Part shown: one piece after another, positions 1 to 8,444 of the stretch
Layout of the letters: each line of letters starts with the position of its first letter
How positions within the stretch are numbered: position 1 is the first letter of the stretch
Assembly: GCA_002412595.1 (NCBI GenBank)
Contig: DHVJ01000045.1
Coordinates: 1 to 45,754, forward strand
Direction: 5' to 3'
DNA from: Anaerolineaceae bacterium UBA5211
GTDB lineage: Bacteria; Chloroflexota; Anaerolineae; Anaerolineales; Anaerolineaceae
DNA length: 45,754 nucleotides
The notes under the pieces: generated by a model
Databases searched by the model: none
What the model saw: only the letters and a program-made list of their open reading frames with translations
Told to the model about the DNA's origin: nothing
Translations under genes and position numbers: made by a program

Positions 1-2
1 GC

Positions 3-431
3 CAGTTCGAAACCCGCCGCTTCCCTGAGCAGCGCCAGGATATTCTGGAATTCATGTTGGCCCTGCGCAAGGATTTGCAGCCGGATATGGTGTTCGTGCA
101 CAGCGCGGCCGATTTGCACCAGGACCACGGCGCTATCACCCAGGAAGCTCTGCGCGCATTCCGCGGTATTTCCATTTTCGGCTTCGATGTCATCCGCAGC
201 AGCCACGGCTTCTTCCCCACCTTCCTGCTGGAAGTGGAGCCAGAGGATGTGGAAAAGAAAATTAAATCTTTGGCAGCTTATAAAACCTACCAAGACAAAT
301 ACTATTTCAGCCCGGAATTGACCCGCTCTATCCTGATCCGTAATGGCGCTATTTGCGAACGGCCCTTCGCGGAAGGTTTTGATATGATGCGGATAGTGGG
401 TGCCTTTCGGCAGCAGGTAGATTCCCCTTAA
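3..431 (+). CDS. PIG-L (LmbE-like) deacetylase, 3' part only
   Basis: The reading frame is open from the left edge of the window, so the gene starts outside it and only about 142 C-terminal codons are present. The segment DLHQDHGAI carries the HxDH-type metal-binding motif of the PIG-L/LmbE zinc deacetylases, which remove N-acetyl groups from sugars such as GlcNAc derivatives. The upstream PHxDD motif expected near the N-terminus lies outside the window. The substrate cannot be told. The gene ends at a TAA followed at once by a strong hairpin. A second, unrelated-looking PIG-L enzyme lies at 31186-31950. Confidence 0.7.
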   Translation, partial: QFETRRFPEQRQDILEFMLALRKDLQPDMVFVHSAADLHQDHGAITQEALRAFRGISIFGFDVIRSSHGFFPTFLLEVEPEDVEKKIKSLAAYKTYQDKYYFSPELTRSILIRNGAICERPFAEGFDMMRIVGAFRQQVDSP

Positions 432-441
432 TAACTATTTA

Positions 442-480
442 TAAAAATAAATCCTCCTAAATTAGGAGGATTTATTTTTA
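442..480. terminator. Bidirectional rho-independent terminator
   Basis: A perfect 19-bp inverted repeat around one central base (461) has core TCCTCCTAA/TTAGGAGGA, A-rich on the left arm and T-rich on the right, so either strand gives a hairpin followed by U residues. It sits between the convergent PIG-L gene and sufU and can serve both. Confidence 0.9.
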
Positions 481-481
481 T

Positions 482-877
482 TCATTCGACCAGGTCGTCG
501 TGCGCTTCTTCCAGCTCATAAGCGGCCGCTTTTGCTACTTTTAGCGAGAGCAGCGCGCATTTTAACCGCACCGGGCTGAGTTCGATACCCAGCAAATCCA
601 GAATATCCTGCTTGCTGAGCTGTTTCACGTCTTCCACAGATTTGCCAATCAGCGTCTCCAGCAACATATCCGCCGATGCCATTGAGATGGCGCAGCCGTG
701 ACCGTCAAACCTGGCATCGGTAATGATGCCCTTATCATCCGTTTTCAGCTCAATATGCAGGAAATCCCCGCATAACGGATTTTCGTCTTCGAACTCATAA
801 TCGCTGGATTCCAACTTGCCCTTATAGATCGGGTTCTTATAATGGTCCAGAATAATTTCTCGGTAAAAATCGTCCAT
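482..877 (-). CDS. sufU: Fe-S cluster scaffold / sulfur-transfer protein SufU
   Basis: This 131-residue protein of the IscU-like fold accepts sulfur from SufS for Fe-S cluster assembly in the cytoplasm. Ligand residues are visible: Cys36 and Asp38 in NPLCGDF, Cys62 in GHGCAISMAS and Cys107 in LKCALLSL. The stretch of about 45 residues between the second and third Cys is the insertion typical of SufU rather than IscU. It is the last gene of the minus-strand suf operon, 9 bases after the sufS stop codon, and ends in a shared terminator. In Firmicutes SufU is a zinc-dependent sulfurtransferase partner of SufS; the same is inferred here. Confidence 0.93.
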   Translation of the reverse strand: MDDFYREIILDHYKNPIYKGKLESSDYEFEDENPLCGDFLHIELKTDDKGIITDARFDGHGCAISMASADMLLETLIGKSVEDVKQLSKQDILDLLGIELSPVRLKCALLSLKVAKAAAYELEEAHDDLVE

Positions 878-886
878 AGTAATTTC

Positions 887-2119
887 CTATGCGAAAATAT
901 CAATCACCTTATCCAACCCTAACCGAAGCGCGTCTAAATCAGCCTTTGTGTTATAGAGGTATAGGCTGGCCCGCGTGGTCGCCGGGATATTGAAGCGTTG
1001 GTGCAGCGGCATGGCACAATGATGGCCGGCGCGCACAGCGATGCCTTCGCTGTCCAGAATTTGGGCTACATCGTGAGGATGAATGCCTTCCAAAGTGAAT
1101 GATACCACCCCGCCCCGTTCCCCTGCGCTGGGCCCAATGATCTGCAAGCCTTTCACATCCGCCAATACATCAAAAGCATATTGGGTCAGTTCTTTCTCGT
1201 GTGCGAAAATGGCGTCCATGCCGATACTTTCAAGATAGTCCACTGCCGCCCCCAGGCCAATTCCTTCAGCAATAGCAGGCGTGCCGGCTTCAAATTTATA
1301 GGGTACGTCATTGGTGCTGAATCCTTCGAATGTGACCTTCTTGATCATGTCCCCGCCCCCCATAAAGGGCGGCATGGCATTCAGCAGATCCATCTTGCCG
1401 TACAACACGCCAATGCCGGTCGGGCTGCACATTTTGTGCCCGGAAAAAGCATAGAAATCCGGCGCCAAATCAGTGAGGTCCACGCTGAAATGCGGCACAG
1501 CCTGTGCGCCGTCAATAACAACCACCGCGCCGGCTGTGTGTGCATCCCGGGTCATCTCTTTGGCCGTGTTGATAGTTCCCAGCACGTTGGACATATGCGT
1601 AAAGGATACCAGCTTCGGCTTTCGTTGCAGTAAATCGTGGTAATGCTGCATATCCAATGTCCCGTCGTCGTTCACGTGGACAAATTCTATGCTGAGTTCT
1701 TTTTCTTCTGCCAGCATGTACCAGGGCACCAGATTAGAGTGATGCTCCATCTCCGTTAGCACAATCAGGTCGCCTTTTTTCAAATATTCACGTCCCCAGG
1801 TATAGGCGATCAGGTTAATGGACTCGCTGGTGTTGCGTGTGAAAATGATCTGCCGGGCATCCGACACACCAATAAAAGCTGCTGTCTTCGCGCGCGCAAT
1901 TTCATAAGCTTCAGTAGCCGCTTCCGCCAGCGCATGAATGCCACGATGAATGTTGGCATTGGTATGTTCGTAAAACGCGTTCATGCTTTGGATAACCGCC
2001 AACGGTTTTTGTGCCGTTGCCGCTGAATCCAAATACACCAAACGCTTATTCTGATGAATAGGTTCTTTTAGAATAGGAAATTGACGCGCGATTTCGTCGT
2101 CTTTAATCAATGATTTCAT
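887..2119 (-). CDS. sufS: Cysteine desulfurase SufS
   Basis: This 410-residue PLP enzyme (group II NifS/SufS) removes sulfur from cysteine, giving alanine and an enzyme persulfide for SufU. The PLP lysine is Lys229 in SGHKMCSPTG and the persulfide cysteine is Cys368 in RAGHHCAMPL. The length matches the family (about 405-410). The frame could extend upstream to 2191, but that would overlap the preceding gene and add an unconserved K/R-rich tail; the ATG at 2119 lies 17 bases after the stop of the upstream gene and begins the normal SufS N-terminus. It is co-transcribed with sufU. Confidence 0.95.
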   Translation of the reverse strand: MKSLIKDDEIARQFPILKEPIHQNKRLVYLDSAATAQKPLAVIQSMNAFYEHTNANIHRGIHALAEAATEAYEIARAKTAAFIGVSDARQIIFTRNTSESINLIAYTWGREYLKKGDLIVLTEMEHHSNLVPWYMLAEEKELSIEFVHVNDDGTLDMQHYHDLLQRKPKLVSFTHMSNVLGTINTAKEMTRDAHTAGAVVVIDGAQAVPHFSVDLTDLAPDFYAFSGHKMCSPTGIGVLYGKMDLLNAMPPFMGGGDMIKKVTFEGFSTNDVPYKFEAGTPAIAEGIGLGAAVDYLESIGMDAIFAHEKELTQYAFDVLADVKGLQIIGPSAGERGGVVSFTLEGIHPHDVAQILDSEGIAVRAGHHCAMPLHQRFNIPATTRASLYLYNTKADLDALRLGLDKVIDIFA

Positions 2120-2136
2120 AACCCTGCTTTGAGGAC

Positions 2137-2406
2137 TTATTTTTTTACTGCGCCTTTTTTTCGCAATTGGGAGGAAGCCTGAGGGTACCACAATATATGG
2201 TCCGGCACCATCCAGCCATCGGTCAAATATACTTCTGATTGAAATTGAACGGCAATTAGTTTACTGTCAATTTGTACGACTGTGCCCCTAAGCCAACCCT
2301 TTATACGCTGGTCGCCTTTCTCGTGGTCGCAAAAAGCTTCAACAGTATCGCCGACCTGATAACTGTCAGTTAAATCTGGGGGACGCATGAAAGGGACTGC
2401 TGCCAT
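2137..2406 (-). CDS. Small conserved-looking protein inside the suf operon, Tudor/SH3-like
   Basis: An 89-residue protein I cannot assign to a named family. It has alternating short beta-prone segments (VGDTVEAFC, GWLRGTVVQID, KLIAVQFQSE, GWMVPDHILWY) that resemble a small Tudor/agenet or KOW-type barrel, and a basic C-terminus. An AGGAG lies 12 bases before the chosen ATG; Met7 is an alternative start. It lies between sufD and sufS, 71 bases after sufD, with only 17 bases to sufS, so it is almost certainly in the operon. A role in Fe-S assembly is inferred from position only. Confidence 0.7.
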   Translation of the reverse strand: MAAVPFMRPPDLTDSYQVGDTVEAFCDHEKGDQRIKGWLRGTVVQIDSKLIAVQFQSEVYLTDGWMVPDHILWYPQASSQLRKKGAVKK

Positions 2407-2477
2407 ATTTTTTCTTTTCTCCTGGTGCTAATTAATCAATGGATTTTAGCATAAAGAAATTAAAAAATCAAAAATGC

Positions 2478-3755
2478 TTATTTCAGAGCATCCAGAATAA
2501 TTTCTTTAAGCGCCTTATCCTTCATCCGGTTGGATGCAGCTTCCAGGAACCCGTTAACTATCAATTCCTCTGCTTCTACCGGTCCTATTCCGCGACTTTC
2601 TAAAAAGAACATCTGTTCCGCATCCACACTGCTCAACGTGACCGCATGCGAACAACGTACATCATCCGCCAAGATCTCCAATCCCGGAATGGACTCAGCG
2701 TGTGCCGCTTCGTCCAGCAGCAAATTCTTATTAATTTGAAAGCCGTCCGCACCTCGGGTTCCCTCAGCAACATAAACATTGCCTTTCCATAATGAATATG
2801 CATCATTTTTTAATACGCCGCTGAAAAACAAGTTGCTGGAAGTTTTAGAAGCCAGGTGATTTTGTTCAGTATCGTAAATATATACCTGATCTGCCTGTGG
2901 TTTATAGACACCGGTAACAGTTGCTTGGCCGCCTTCCTCTCTTAGATCAACAGAAAAAGATCGCTTATTGACCGTTCCCCCAGAATCCAGCATAAATCGT
3001 TCTAAATTTGCCTGCTTCCCTAGTATGCTCTTTTCAGTTACGAAATTCCAGACTTTCTTACCCAATTTCTGAATCTCAAGAAATTGCAGATCAGCCGCTT
3101 CACCTACGCTGGCCAGAACGTTCAAAGAAAGTACTGCGGAATCCTTATCTGATAGTTCTGAAGTGTATCGTAAAATTATTGAGGCGGATGCTTGTTCCCC
3201 CAAAATGATAAATCCACATGCAGGCAAGAATATTTTCGCTTTCTTCACCAGAGCAGTGATTTCAATCGGCTTCTCAACCTTAAGCTGTTTGGGGATATAA
3301 AGCAAAAAGCCGTGCCTGCCTAAACCAGCAGTGATAGCTGATATTTTATTGAAACCAGTTTCATTTTTTTTCAAAACGTCATTTAACAAGTCGCTATGTT
3401 GTTCTGCCGCGCTGTATAAATCGCATAACACCACCCCATTTGATAATAGATTCTCTTCCAGCCAAAATTCAACAGTGTCTTCGCTTATTTGAACGGTTCC
3501 GCTTACTTTCCCTTTTTTACTTTTTTCATGATTATTTACAATTTTCGGTTCAGATGCCAGCTGCAACGAGGATTCATTGATAACCTGTTTGAATAATTGG
3601 TTCCATATTTTTTCGCGGCGATTCGGTACCGGTAATAGGCTGTACTGTTCCAACGCACGGAGCTGTAAATCCTTCATCTTGTTATGGTTGGATGAAAGCA
3701 ACTCCGTTTCATAATTCCTTTTCATTTCATCAAATACCGAGAACAACTTTTCCAT
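2478..3755 (-). CDS. sufD: Fe-S cluster assembly protein SufD
   Basis: A 425-residue SufBD-family protein, partner of SufB and SufC in the cytoplasmic SufBC2D scaffold complex. The C-terminal half contains the beta-helix core and the family end signature (RCSHAVTLSSVDAEQMFFL, then SRGIGPVEAEELIVNGFLE). His residue in RCSHA corresponds to the conserved SufD histidine implicated in cluster assembly. The N-terminal helical region is poorly conserved, as usual for SufD. It starts 9 bases after the sufB stop codon, indicating tight coupling. It is distinguished from SufB by its shorter length and by operon order. Confidence 0.92.
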   Translation of the reverse strand: MEKLFSVFDEMKRNYETELLSSNHNKMKDLQLRALEQYSLLPVPNRREKIWNQLFKQVINESSLQLASEPKIVNNHEKSKKGKVSGTVQISEDTVEFWLEENLLSNGVVLCDLYSAAEQHSDLLNDVLKKNETGFNKISAITAGLGRHGFLLYIPKQLKVEKPIEITALVKKAKIFLPACGFIILGEQASASIILRYTSELSDKDSAVLSLNVLASVGEAADLQFLEIQKLGKKVWNFVTEKSILGKQANLERFMLDSGGTVNKRSFSVDLREEGGQATVTGVYKPQADQVYIYDTEQNHLASKTSSNLFFSGVLKNDAYSLWKGNVYVAEGTRGADGFQINKNLLLDEAAHAESIPGLEILADDVRCSHAVTLSSVDAEQMFFLESRGIGPVEAEELIVNGFLEAASNRMKDKALKEIILDALK

Positions 3756-3764
3756 TGTACGCGC

Positions 3765-5177
3765 TTACCCCACTGATCCTTCCATTTGAAGCTGGATCAA
3801 ACGGTTCATCTCAACAGCATATTCCATCGGCAATTCTTTCACAAGCGGTTCAATAAAGCCCGAAACAACCATCGTTGTGGCATCTTCATCCGATAGTCCT
3901 CGGCTTTTCAGATAAAATAACTGTTCTTCGCTTACTTTAGAGACAGAGGCTTCATGGCCAATCGAAACATGATTCTCTGCACAATCAATATTGGGATAAG
4001 TATCGGATCGTGATTGCGAATCCAGAATCAAAGCATCGCATACAACACTTGCGCGTGAATTCTTCGCGCCTTTTTTCACTTTCAAAAGCCCTCTAAATGA
4101 TGAACGGCCGCCATCCTTACTGATTGATTTGGAAGTGATCTTACTGGAGGTATTGGCCGCCAAATGGATCATCTTACCACCGGCGTCTTGTATCTGCCCT
4201 TTTCCGGCAAAAGCCATGGAAAGTATCTCACCGTGTGCGCCCGGTTCCAGTAGAATGCAGGATGGGTACTTCATGGTTGTTTTTGATCCCAGGTTGGAAT
4301 CCACCCATTCCATCGTGCCGTTTTCATAGACCATTGCGCGCTGCGTTACAAGGTTATACACGTTGGTGGACCAGTTTTGAATGGTTGTATAACGCACGCG
4401 TGCGTTCTTTTTTACGATAATCTCAATCACACCACTGTGGAATGAATCGCGCGAGTATTGCGGCGCCGTACAGCCTTCCACATAATGTACCTGTGAACCT
4501 TCATCCGCGATGATAATGCTGCGTTCAAACTGACCGATGCTGGCCATATTCAAACGGAAGTAAGCCTGCAGCGGCAGGTCAACTTTAAGTCCCTTGGGGA
4601 TATACACAAAGGAGCCACCGGACCAAACCGCGCTGTTTAAAGCTGCGAATTTATTGTCGCTGGGCGGTACGGATTTGCCAAAATACTCCCGAAAAAGGTC
4701 CGGGTACTGTCGCAGCCCTTCCTCAATACTCAGGAAAATAACACCCTGCTCTTTCAATTGTTTTTGGATGCTGTGATAAACCATCTCAGATTCATATTGG
4801 GCGCCAACCCCTGCAAGGAATTTCTGTTCAGCTTCCGGAATACCCAAACGGTCAAAAGTATTTTTAATATCATCAGGAACTTCAGCCCAACTTTCGCCCT
4901 GTTCATCAGTAGGCCGCACATAGTAGTACAGATCGTCCAGATCTAACTTACTGAGATCCGGGCCCCACTGAGGCAGAGGCATTTTCAGGAATTGCACCAA
5001 TGCTTTAAGCCGAAAATCCAGCATCCATTCCGGTTCCCCCTTCATGGCCGAAATTTGCCGTACAATTTCTTCGCTTAACCCTTTTTTGGATTTAAACACA
5101 TAATTTTCCGGATCTTTGAATCCATATTTTTCCGTGTTTAATTCGCGCAACATATCGTTTGAGTCAACTTTTTCCAT
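3765..5177 (-). CDS. sufB: Fe-S cluster assembly protein SufB
   Basis: A 470-residue SufB, the core scaffold subunit on which Fe-S clusters are built. Length and sequence are typical: early YGFKDPENYVFKSKKGLS, central SGGSFVYIPKGLKVDLPLQ, and C-terminal segments SRSDTYPNIDC and SIGHEASVSKVSEEQLFYL. Cys in the NIDCAENHVSIGHEA region corresponds to the position where SufB receives sulfur or binds a cluster in E. coli. It lies between sufC and sufD with short gaps (26 and 9 bases). Confidence 0.96.
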   Translation of the reverse strand: MEKVDSNDMLRELNTEKYGFKDPENYVFKSKKGLSEEIVRQISAMKGEPEWMLDFRLKALVQFLKMPLPQWGPDLSKLDLDDLYYYVRPTDEQGESWAEVPDDIKNTFDRLGIPEAEQKFLAGVGAQYESEMVYHSIQKQLKEQGVIFLSIEEGLRQYPDLFREYFGKSVPPSDNKFAALNSAVWSGGSFVYIPKGLKVDLPLQAYFRLNMASIGQFERSIIIADEGSQVHYVEGCTAPQYSRDSFHSGVIEIIVKKNARVRYTTIQNWSTNVYNLVTQRAMVYENGTMEWVDSNLGSKTTMKYPSCILLEPGAHGEILSMAFAGKGQIQDAGGKMIHLAANTSSKITSKSISKDGGRSSFRGLLKVKKGAKNSRASVVCDALILDSQSRSDTYPNIDCAENHVSIGHEASVSKVSEEQLFYLKSRGLSDEDATTMVVSGFIEPLVKELPMEYAVEMNRLIQLQMEGSVG

Positions 5178-5203
5178 ACTGATGCCTTGAGGTTATTGGG
5201 CTG

Positions 5204-5971
5204 TTATGATGCGGCATCGATGGATTTAATCCATTCGTAGCCTTCTTCTTCCAGTTTGAGTGCCAAATCCGGCCCACCACTCTGTAAAATCTTGCCATCT
5301 ACCATCACATGCACGACATCCGGCTTCAGGTAGTTCAGCATACGCTGATAGTGCGTGATAACCAGAATACCCAATTGGTCATTTTTAAGGCTCTCAATTC
5401 CTTCTGAAACAATACGCAGCGCATCAATGTCCAAACCGGAATCAGTCTCATCCAGTATAGCCATAGTTGGCTGCAGCATGGCCATCTGCAGAATTTCTAC
5501 ACGCTTTTTTTCACCGCCGGAAAAACCATCGTTCAAATAACGTCCGGCCATAGCGTGGTCCATTTTCAAAAAGTCCATCTTTTCCGTCAATAATTTGCGA
5601 AATTCAGGGATGGGAATTCCCTTATCATCCGGGTTCTTAGCTTTGCGGTGCGCATTCATGGCTGTGCGCAAAAAATTCGCGACTGTCACACCTGGAATAG
5701 CCACCGGATACTGGAAGGCTAAAAATAACCCCAGCCGTGAACGCTCCTCTGGGGCCAAGCCTATCAGGTCATGTCCATCCAGGGTGATCTGACCACGCTC
5801 AATTTCATATTTTGGGTGACCCATCAGGGTATAAGCGAGTGTGGATTTACCGGTCCCGTTGGGGCCCATAATAGCATGCACTTCCCCTTGAGGAACTTCC
5901 AGGTTGATGCCGTTTAATATTTGCTGGTCTTCGATCTTGACATGTAGATCGTTAATTTTTAAACTCGCCAT
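5204..5971 (-). CDS. sufC: Suf ABC ATPase SufC
   Basis: A soluble ABC ATPase of 255 residues that drives conformational change in the SufBCD complex. Walker A is GPNGTGKS (36-43), the signature motif FSGGEKKRVEI, and Walker B MAILDETDSGLD, the last being typical of SufC. The frame can be read from a TTG at 5989, but the ATG at 5971 is preferred because a GGAG lies 12 bases upstream and the protein then begins MASLKINDL as in other SufC. It is the first gene of the operon; a consensus promoter lies about 70-95 bases upstream. Confidence 0.95.
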   Translation of the reverse strand: MASLKINDLHVKIEDQQILNGINLEVPQGEVHAIMGPNGTGKSTLAYTLMGHPKYEIERGQITLDGHDLIGLAPEERSRLGLFLAFQYPVAIPGVTVANFLRTAMNAHRKAKNPDDKGIPIPEFRKLLTEKMDFLKMDHAMAGRYLNDGFSGGEKKRVEILQMAMLQPTMAILDETDSGLDIDALRIVSEGIESLKNDQLGILVITHYQRMLNYLKPDVVHVMVDGKILQSGGPDLALKLEEEGYEWIKSIDAAS

Positions 5972-6037
5972 GTGGCAACTCTGCTCCAATATTCTTAATT
6001 TCAGTCATAAATTTCTGTTTATTTATGCATCGCAATG

Positions 6038-6066
6038 AGTATACCATGAGCGCCTTTTATGGTCAA
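6038..6066 (-). promoter_or_regulatory. sigma70-type promoter of the suf operon
   Basis: On the minus strand TTGACC (6066-6061), 17 bases, then TATACT (6043-6038). This is close to consensus and points at sufC. The -35 box lies inside the left arm of the shared inverted repeat. Confidence 0.8.
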
Positions 6067-6095
6067 TATTTATAATAATAATCATTAATATTGAC
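6062..6095. promoter_or_regulatory. Candidate SufR operator: 9-bp inverted repeat between divergent promoters
   Basis: GTCAATATT (6062-6070) and AATATTGAC (6087-6095) form a perfect inverted repeat with a 16-base A+T-rich spacer. Each arm covers most of one -35 box, one for the suf operon and one for sufR, so a dimer bound here would block both. The arms extend beyond the -35 hexamers, so the symmetry is more than two facing promoters. Binding by the adjacent SufR-like protein is inference. The sequence differs from the CAAC-N6-GTTG type reported in cyanobacteria. Confidence 0.65.
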
Positions 6096-6118
6096 AATTC
6101 GCTCCCCTATGATATACT
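6091..6118 (+). promoter_or_regulatory. sigma70-type promoter of sufR
   Basis: TTGACA (6091-6096), 16 bases, TATACT (6113-6118). Transcription should start near 6125. That is downstream of the GTG at 6120 and so supports the ATG at 6147 as the sufR start. Confidence 0.8.
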
Positions 6119-6146
6119 TGTGAAAAATATCATAAAAAGTAAAAAT

Positions 6147-6767
6147 ATGAAAAGCACCCGCGAAAAAGTTCTTCAAACGTTAGCCAGTAAACCGCGCTCT
6201 ACTATAGTTGAGATAGCTGATTCTGTCGGCATCAATGCAATTTCTGTGCGCCATCACCTCACCAGCTTACAGGCTTCCAGCCTGGTTTCGGCTGAAGAAG
6301 AACGGCACGGTGTTGGCCGCCCCAGATTGGTGTATTTCCTGACGGAAAAGGGAATGGAAAATTTCCCCACCCGTTATTTCCGCCTAACCAACCATCTCCT
6401 TGGAGAGATAAAAGAAACTTTACCGGAAGATGAGGTCCGCGGCTTATTTAGAAAAATGGCTGACCGGATTTCAGAAGAATATAAGCCGGTTTTGAAAAAT
6501 CTTTCGCCTGAAGAAAGACTGAAACTGCTCATAGAAGTCATGGCTCGGGAAGGTTACGAACTGAGCTGGGAGAAGAGTGGGAGTGCTTTTGCCATTAGCG
6601 AAGTCTCCTGTCCCTTCTATCAAATTGGCCGCGAACACCCCGAAATCTGCCTGTTTGATAAATCGCTGATCTCCAGCATGTTGGGCGTCCCCGAATCCAA
6701 AGTAAAGCATCTCAAAAAAGGCGAAAGCCACTGTTCCTTCATCGTAGAAAGCACCGATTTAAAATGA
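6147..6767 (+). CDS. sufR: SufR-type Fe-S-sensing transcriptional regulator
   Basis: A 206-residue regulator with an N-terminal winged helix-turn-helix (residues 1-70: IVEIADSVGINAISVRHHL, then GVGRPRLVYFLTEKG) of the ArsR/DeoR-like type. The C-terminal domain contains Cys155, Cys168 and Cys196, spacing C-X12-C-X27-C; to my recollection this is the three-cysteine [2Fe-2S] arrangement of actinobacterial SufR. It is divergent from the suf operon and most likely represses it when holding its cluster. The ATG at 6147 is chosen over GTG at 6120 because the promoter predicts a transcription start between them. No clear Shine-Dalgarno is visible. It overlaps the next gene by 4 bases. Confidence 0.85.
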   Translation: MKSTREKVLQTLASKPRSTIVEIADSVGINAISVRHHLTSLQASSLVSAEEERHGVGRPRLVYFLTEKGMENFPTRYFRLTNHLLGEIKETLPEDEVRGLFRKMADRISEEYKPVLKNLSPEERLKLLIEVMAREGYELSWEKSGSAFAISEVSCPFYQIGREHPEICLFDKSLISSMLGVPESKVKHLKKGESHCSFIVESTDLK

Positions 6768-7108
6768 ACGATATCCCCAGCAATGTTCCCCACTGGGATG
6801 CGGAAGACGAGCATCCTGAATTATGCACGAAATTGCGCGATGTTTTTCGAGAAGTGCGCGACCCTGAAATCGGTATGGATCTTATTCAGCTTGGCTTGGT
6901 CCGCAACGTTAGTCTGGTTAAGCAGAAGCTGAAGATTGAAATGATCCTCACCACCCCCTACTGCCCCTACGCTCCAATGTTAATGGAGTCTGCCCGCCGT
7001 AAAGCAGAAACGGTTGCAGAAATGCCCGCGGAAGTTGCTTACGGTAAAGAAGTCTGGGATCAATCCATGATGGAAGATGGGACCTCCTTTGATTGGGGTT
7101 TATTCTAA
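6764..7108 (+). CDS. DUF59/MIP18-family Fe-S assembly factor (SufT-like)
   Basis: A 114-residue protein with the MIP18/DUF59 core: DPEIGMDLIQLGLVRNV followed by beta strands and LTTPYCPYAP, with Cys67 at the position of the conserved T-x-x-x-C motif. Members such as SufT and PaaD help mature Fe-S proteins. Its ATG overlaps the sufR stop (ATGA), so the two are translationally coupled and probably both follow Fe-S status. An extended acidic N-terminus precedes the domain. Function in Fe-S metabolism is well supported by family and context; the client proteins are unknown. Confidence 0.85.
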   Translation: MNDIPSNVPHWDAEDEHPELCTKLRDVFREVRDPEIGMDLIQLGLVRNVSLVKQKLKIEMILTTPYCPYAPMLMESARRKAETVAEMPAEVAYGKEVWDQSMMEDGTSFDWGLF

Positions 7109-7278
7109 TTTTTAATTTAGCAGTATTTTCGCGTTGAATCCTTTAAGGCAAAGTATTTTGGTCACAAATTAAATGTTGGAAGACATCACTGCATGCCTGA
7201 AAAGAATCCAACTCGGGAACAAGATAGCAACAACTGCTGAATTTATACCGAATCTAATACAACTCTCGGAGAAATCTA

Positions 7279-8259
7279 ATGATATTTATTGAATGGTCAG
7301 ATACCGATGCTTCCTTCAACCTGGCAGCGGAAGAATATGTTTTTCAGCAGCTCAATAAAAATCAGGATTACGCCATGCTTTGGCAGAACCGAAATGCTGT
7401 CATCGTGGGCAAACATCAAAACACCATTGAGGAAGTTAACCAGGATTTTGTGGAAGCGCATGATATCCAGGTTATCCGCCGGCAGTCCGGCGGCGGCGCT
7501 GTTTATCATGACCTGGGTAACCTGAATTACACTTTCATTGTCAACACCCAAAATTCCCTTTACAACTTCAAAGCACTCTCCCTCCCAATTGTGAACGCTC
7601 TGCAGCAGCTGGGTGCACCGGTTGAGTTCACCGGTCGCAATGACCTTGTCTTGGACGGCAAGAAGATCTCCGGGGCTGCTCAAATGATCAAACAGGGGCG
7701 CTTGCTGCATCACGGCACCCTGCTCTTCCACTCCGATTTGGAAATGTTGGGAAAGGTGCTGGCCGTCAAACCTGCCAAGATTGAATCCAAGGGGATAAAA
7801 TCGGTTCGCAGCCGGGTGACCAACATCCGCGACTATGTACCGGATATCAGCATCGACCAGTTCAAATCTACCTTTGTGCAAACCCTTGCTGCAGAACAAG
7901 ACCTTACCCGCTATGAATTCAGCACGCAGGACCGTGCCGCCATCGCTGCCCTGGCAGCTGAAAAATACAGCACCTGGGATTGGAATTACGGTCAATCACC
8001 CGAATATGATATCAAGAAAGAATATCGTTTTGATGGCGGTGGAATCAGCATTTATCTAAAAGTCAATAAAGGCATCATTCAATCAGTGCGGTTCTTCGGG
8101 GATTACTTCGGCATCGGTGAGATTAGCGAAATCGAGCAGCGCCTGCAGTCCGTCAAGATTCGTGAGGAAGACGTAAAAGCAGCCTTGTCTGGACTGGATA
8201 TCAGTTTCTACATTCACGGCTTGGATTTGGATACCCTGGCTCATTTCATCGCGGCGTAA
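7279..8259 (+). CDS. lplA: Lipoate-protein ligase A
   Basis: A 326-residue enzyme that activates lipoate with ATP and attaches it to lipoyl domains of E2 subunits or GcvH. The lipoate-binding motif RRQSGGGAVYHDLGNLN spans 67-83, and Lys129 in DGKKISGAAQ is the likely catalytic lysine (Lys133 in E. coli LplA). The C-terminal accessory domain (about 240-326) is present, as in full-length LplA. A GGAG sits 7 bases before the ATG. The 170-base gap upstream shows nothing I can name. Placement beside Fe-S genes may reflect lipoate and Fe-S dependence of the same dehydrogenase pathways, but that is speculation. Confidence 0.92.
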   Translation: MIFIEWSDTDASFNLAAEEYVFQQLNKNQDYAMLWQNRNAVIVGKHQNTIEEVNQDFVEAHDIQVIRRQSGGGAVYHDLGNLNYTFIVNTQNSLYNFKALSLPIVNALQQLGAPVEFTGRNDLVLDGKKISGAAQMIKQGRLLHHGTLLFHSDLEMLGKVLAVKPAKIESKGIKSVRSRVTNIRDYVPDISIDQFKSTFVQTLAAEQDLTRYEFSTQDRAAIAALAAEKYSTWDWNYGQSPEYDIKKEYRFDGGGISIYLKVNKGIIQSVRFFGDYFGIGEISEIEQRLQSVKIREEDVKAALSGLDISFYIHGLDLDTLAHFIAA

Positions 8260-8444
8260 CGTATCAAAGAAGCTTCTTTAGCACCTTATCCGCTCCCGCG
8301 TCTATTCAGCGCTGATAGCAACTCTATTTTTTTATATTCACTCCCTGAATGCCTTCCGCGTCCGTTAGTTAAGCGTACGCCCTCGGCACAGCATGGGTCT
8401 TATTTATTGACGCCAATCGCCAGAGCTCTAAACCAGATCCCCTC

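Noticed and set aside
2120..2191. N-terminal extension of SufS to 2191
   Set aside because: It overlaps the 89-residue gene and has no similarity to cysteine desulfurases.
5972..5989. TTG start of SufC at 5989
   Set aside because: The TTG overlaps the GGAG that serves the ATG at 5971.
7109..7278. Possible small RNA or tRNA in the gap before lplA
   Set aside because: No cloverleaf, no T-loop consensus and no strong hairpin were seen.
8260..8444. Palindrome AAAGAAGCTTCTTT (8266-8279) as lplA terminator
   Set aside because: No loop and no T-run beyond the palindrome, so it is too weak to call.
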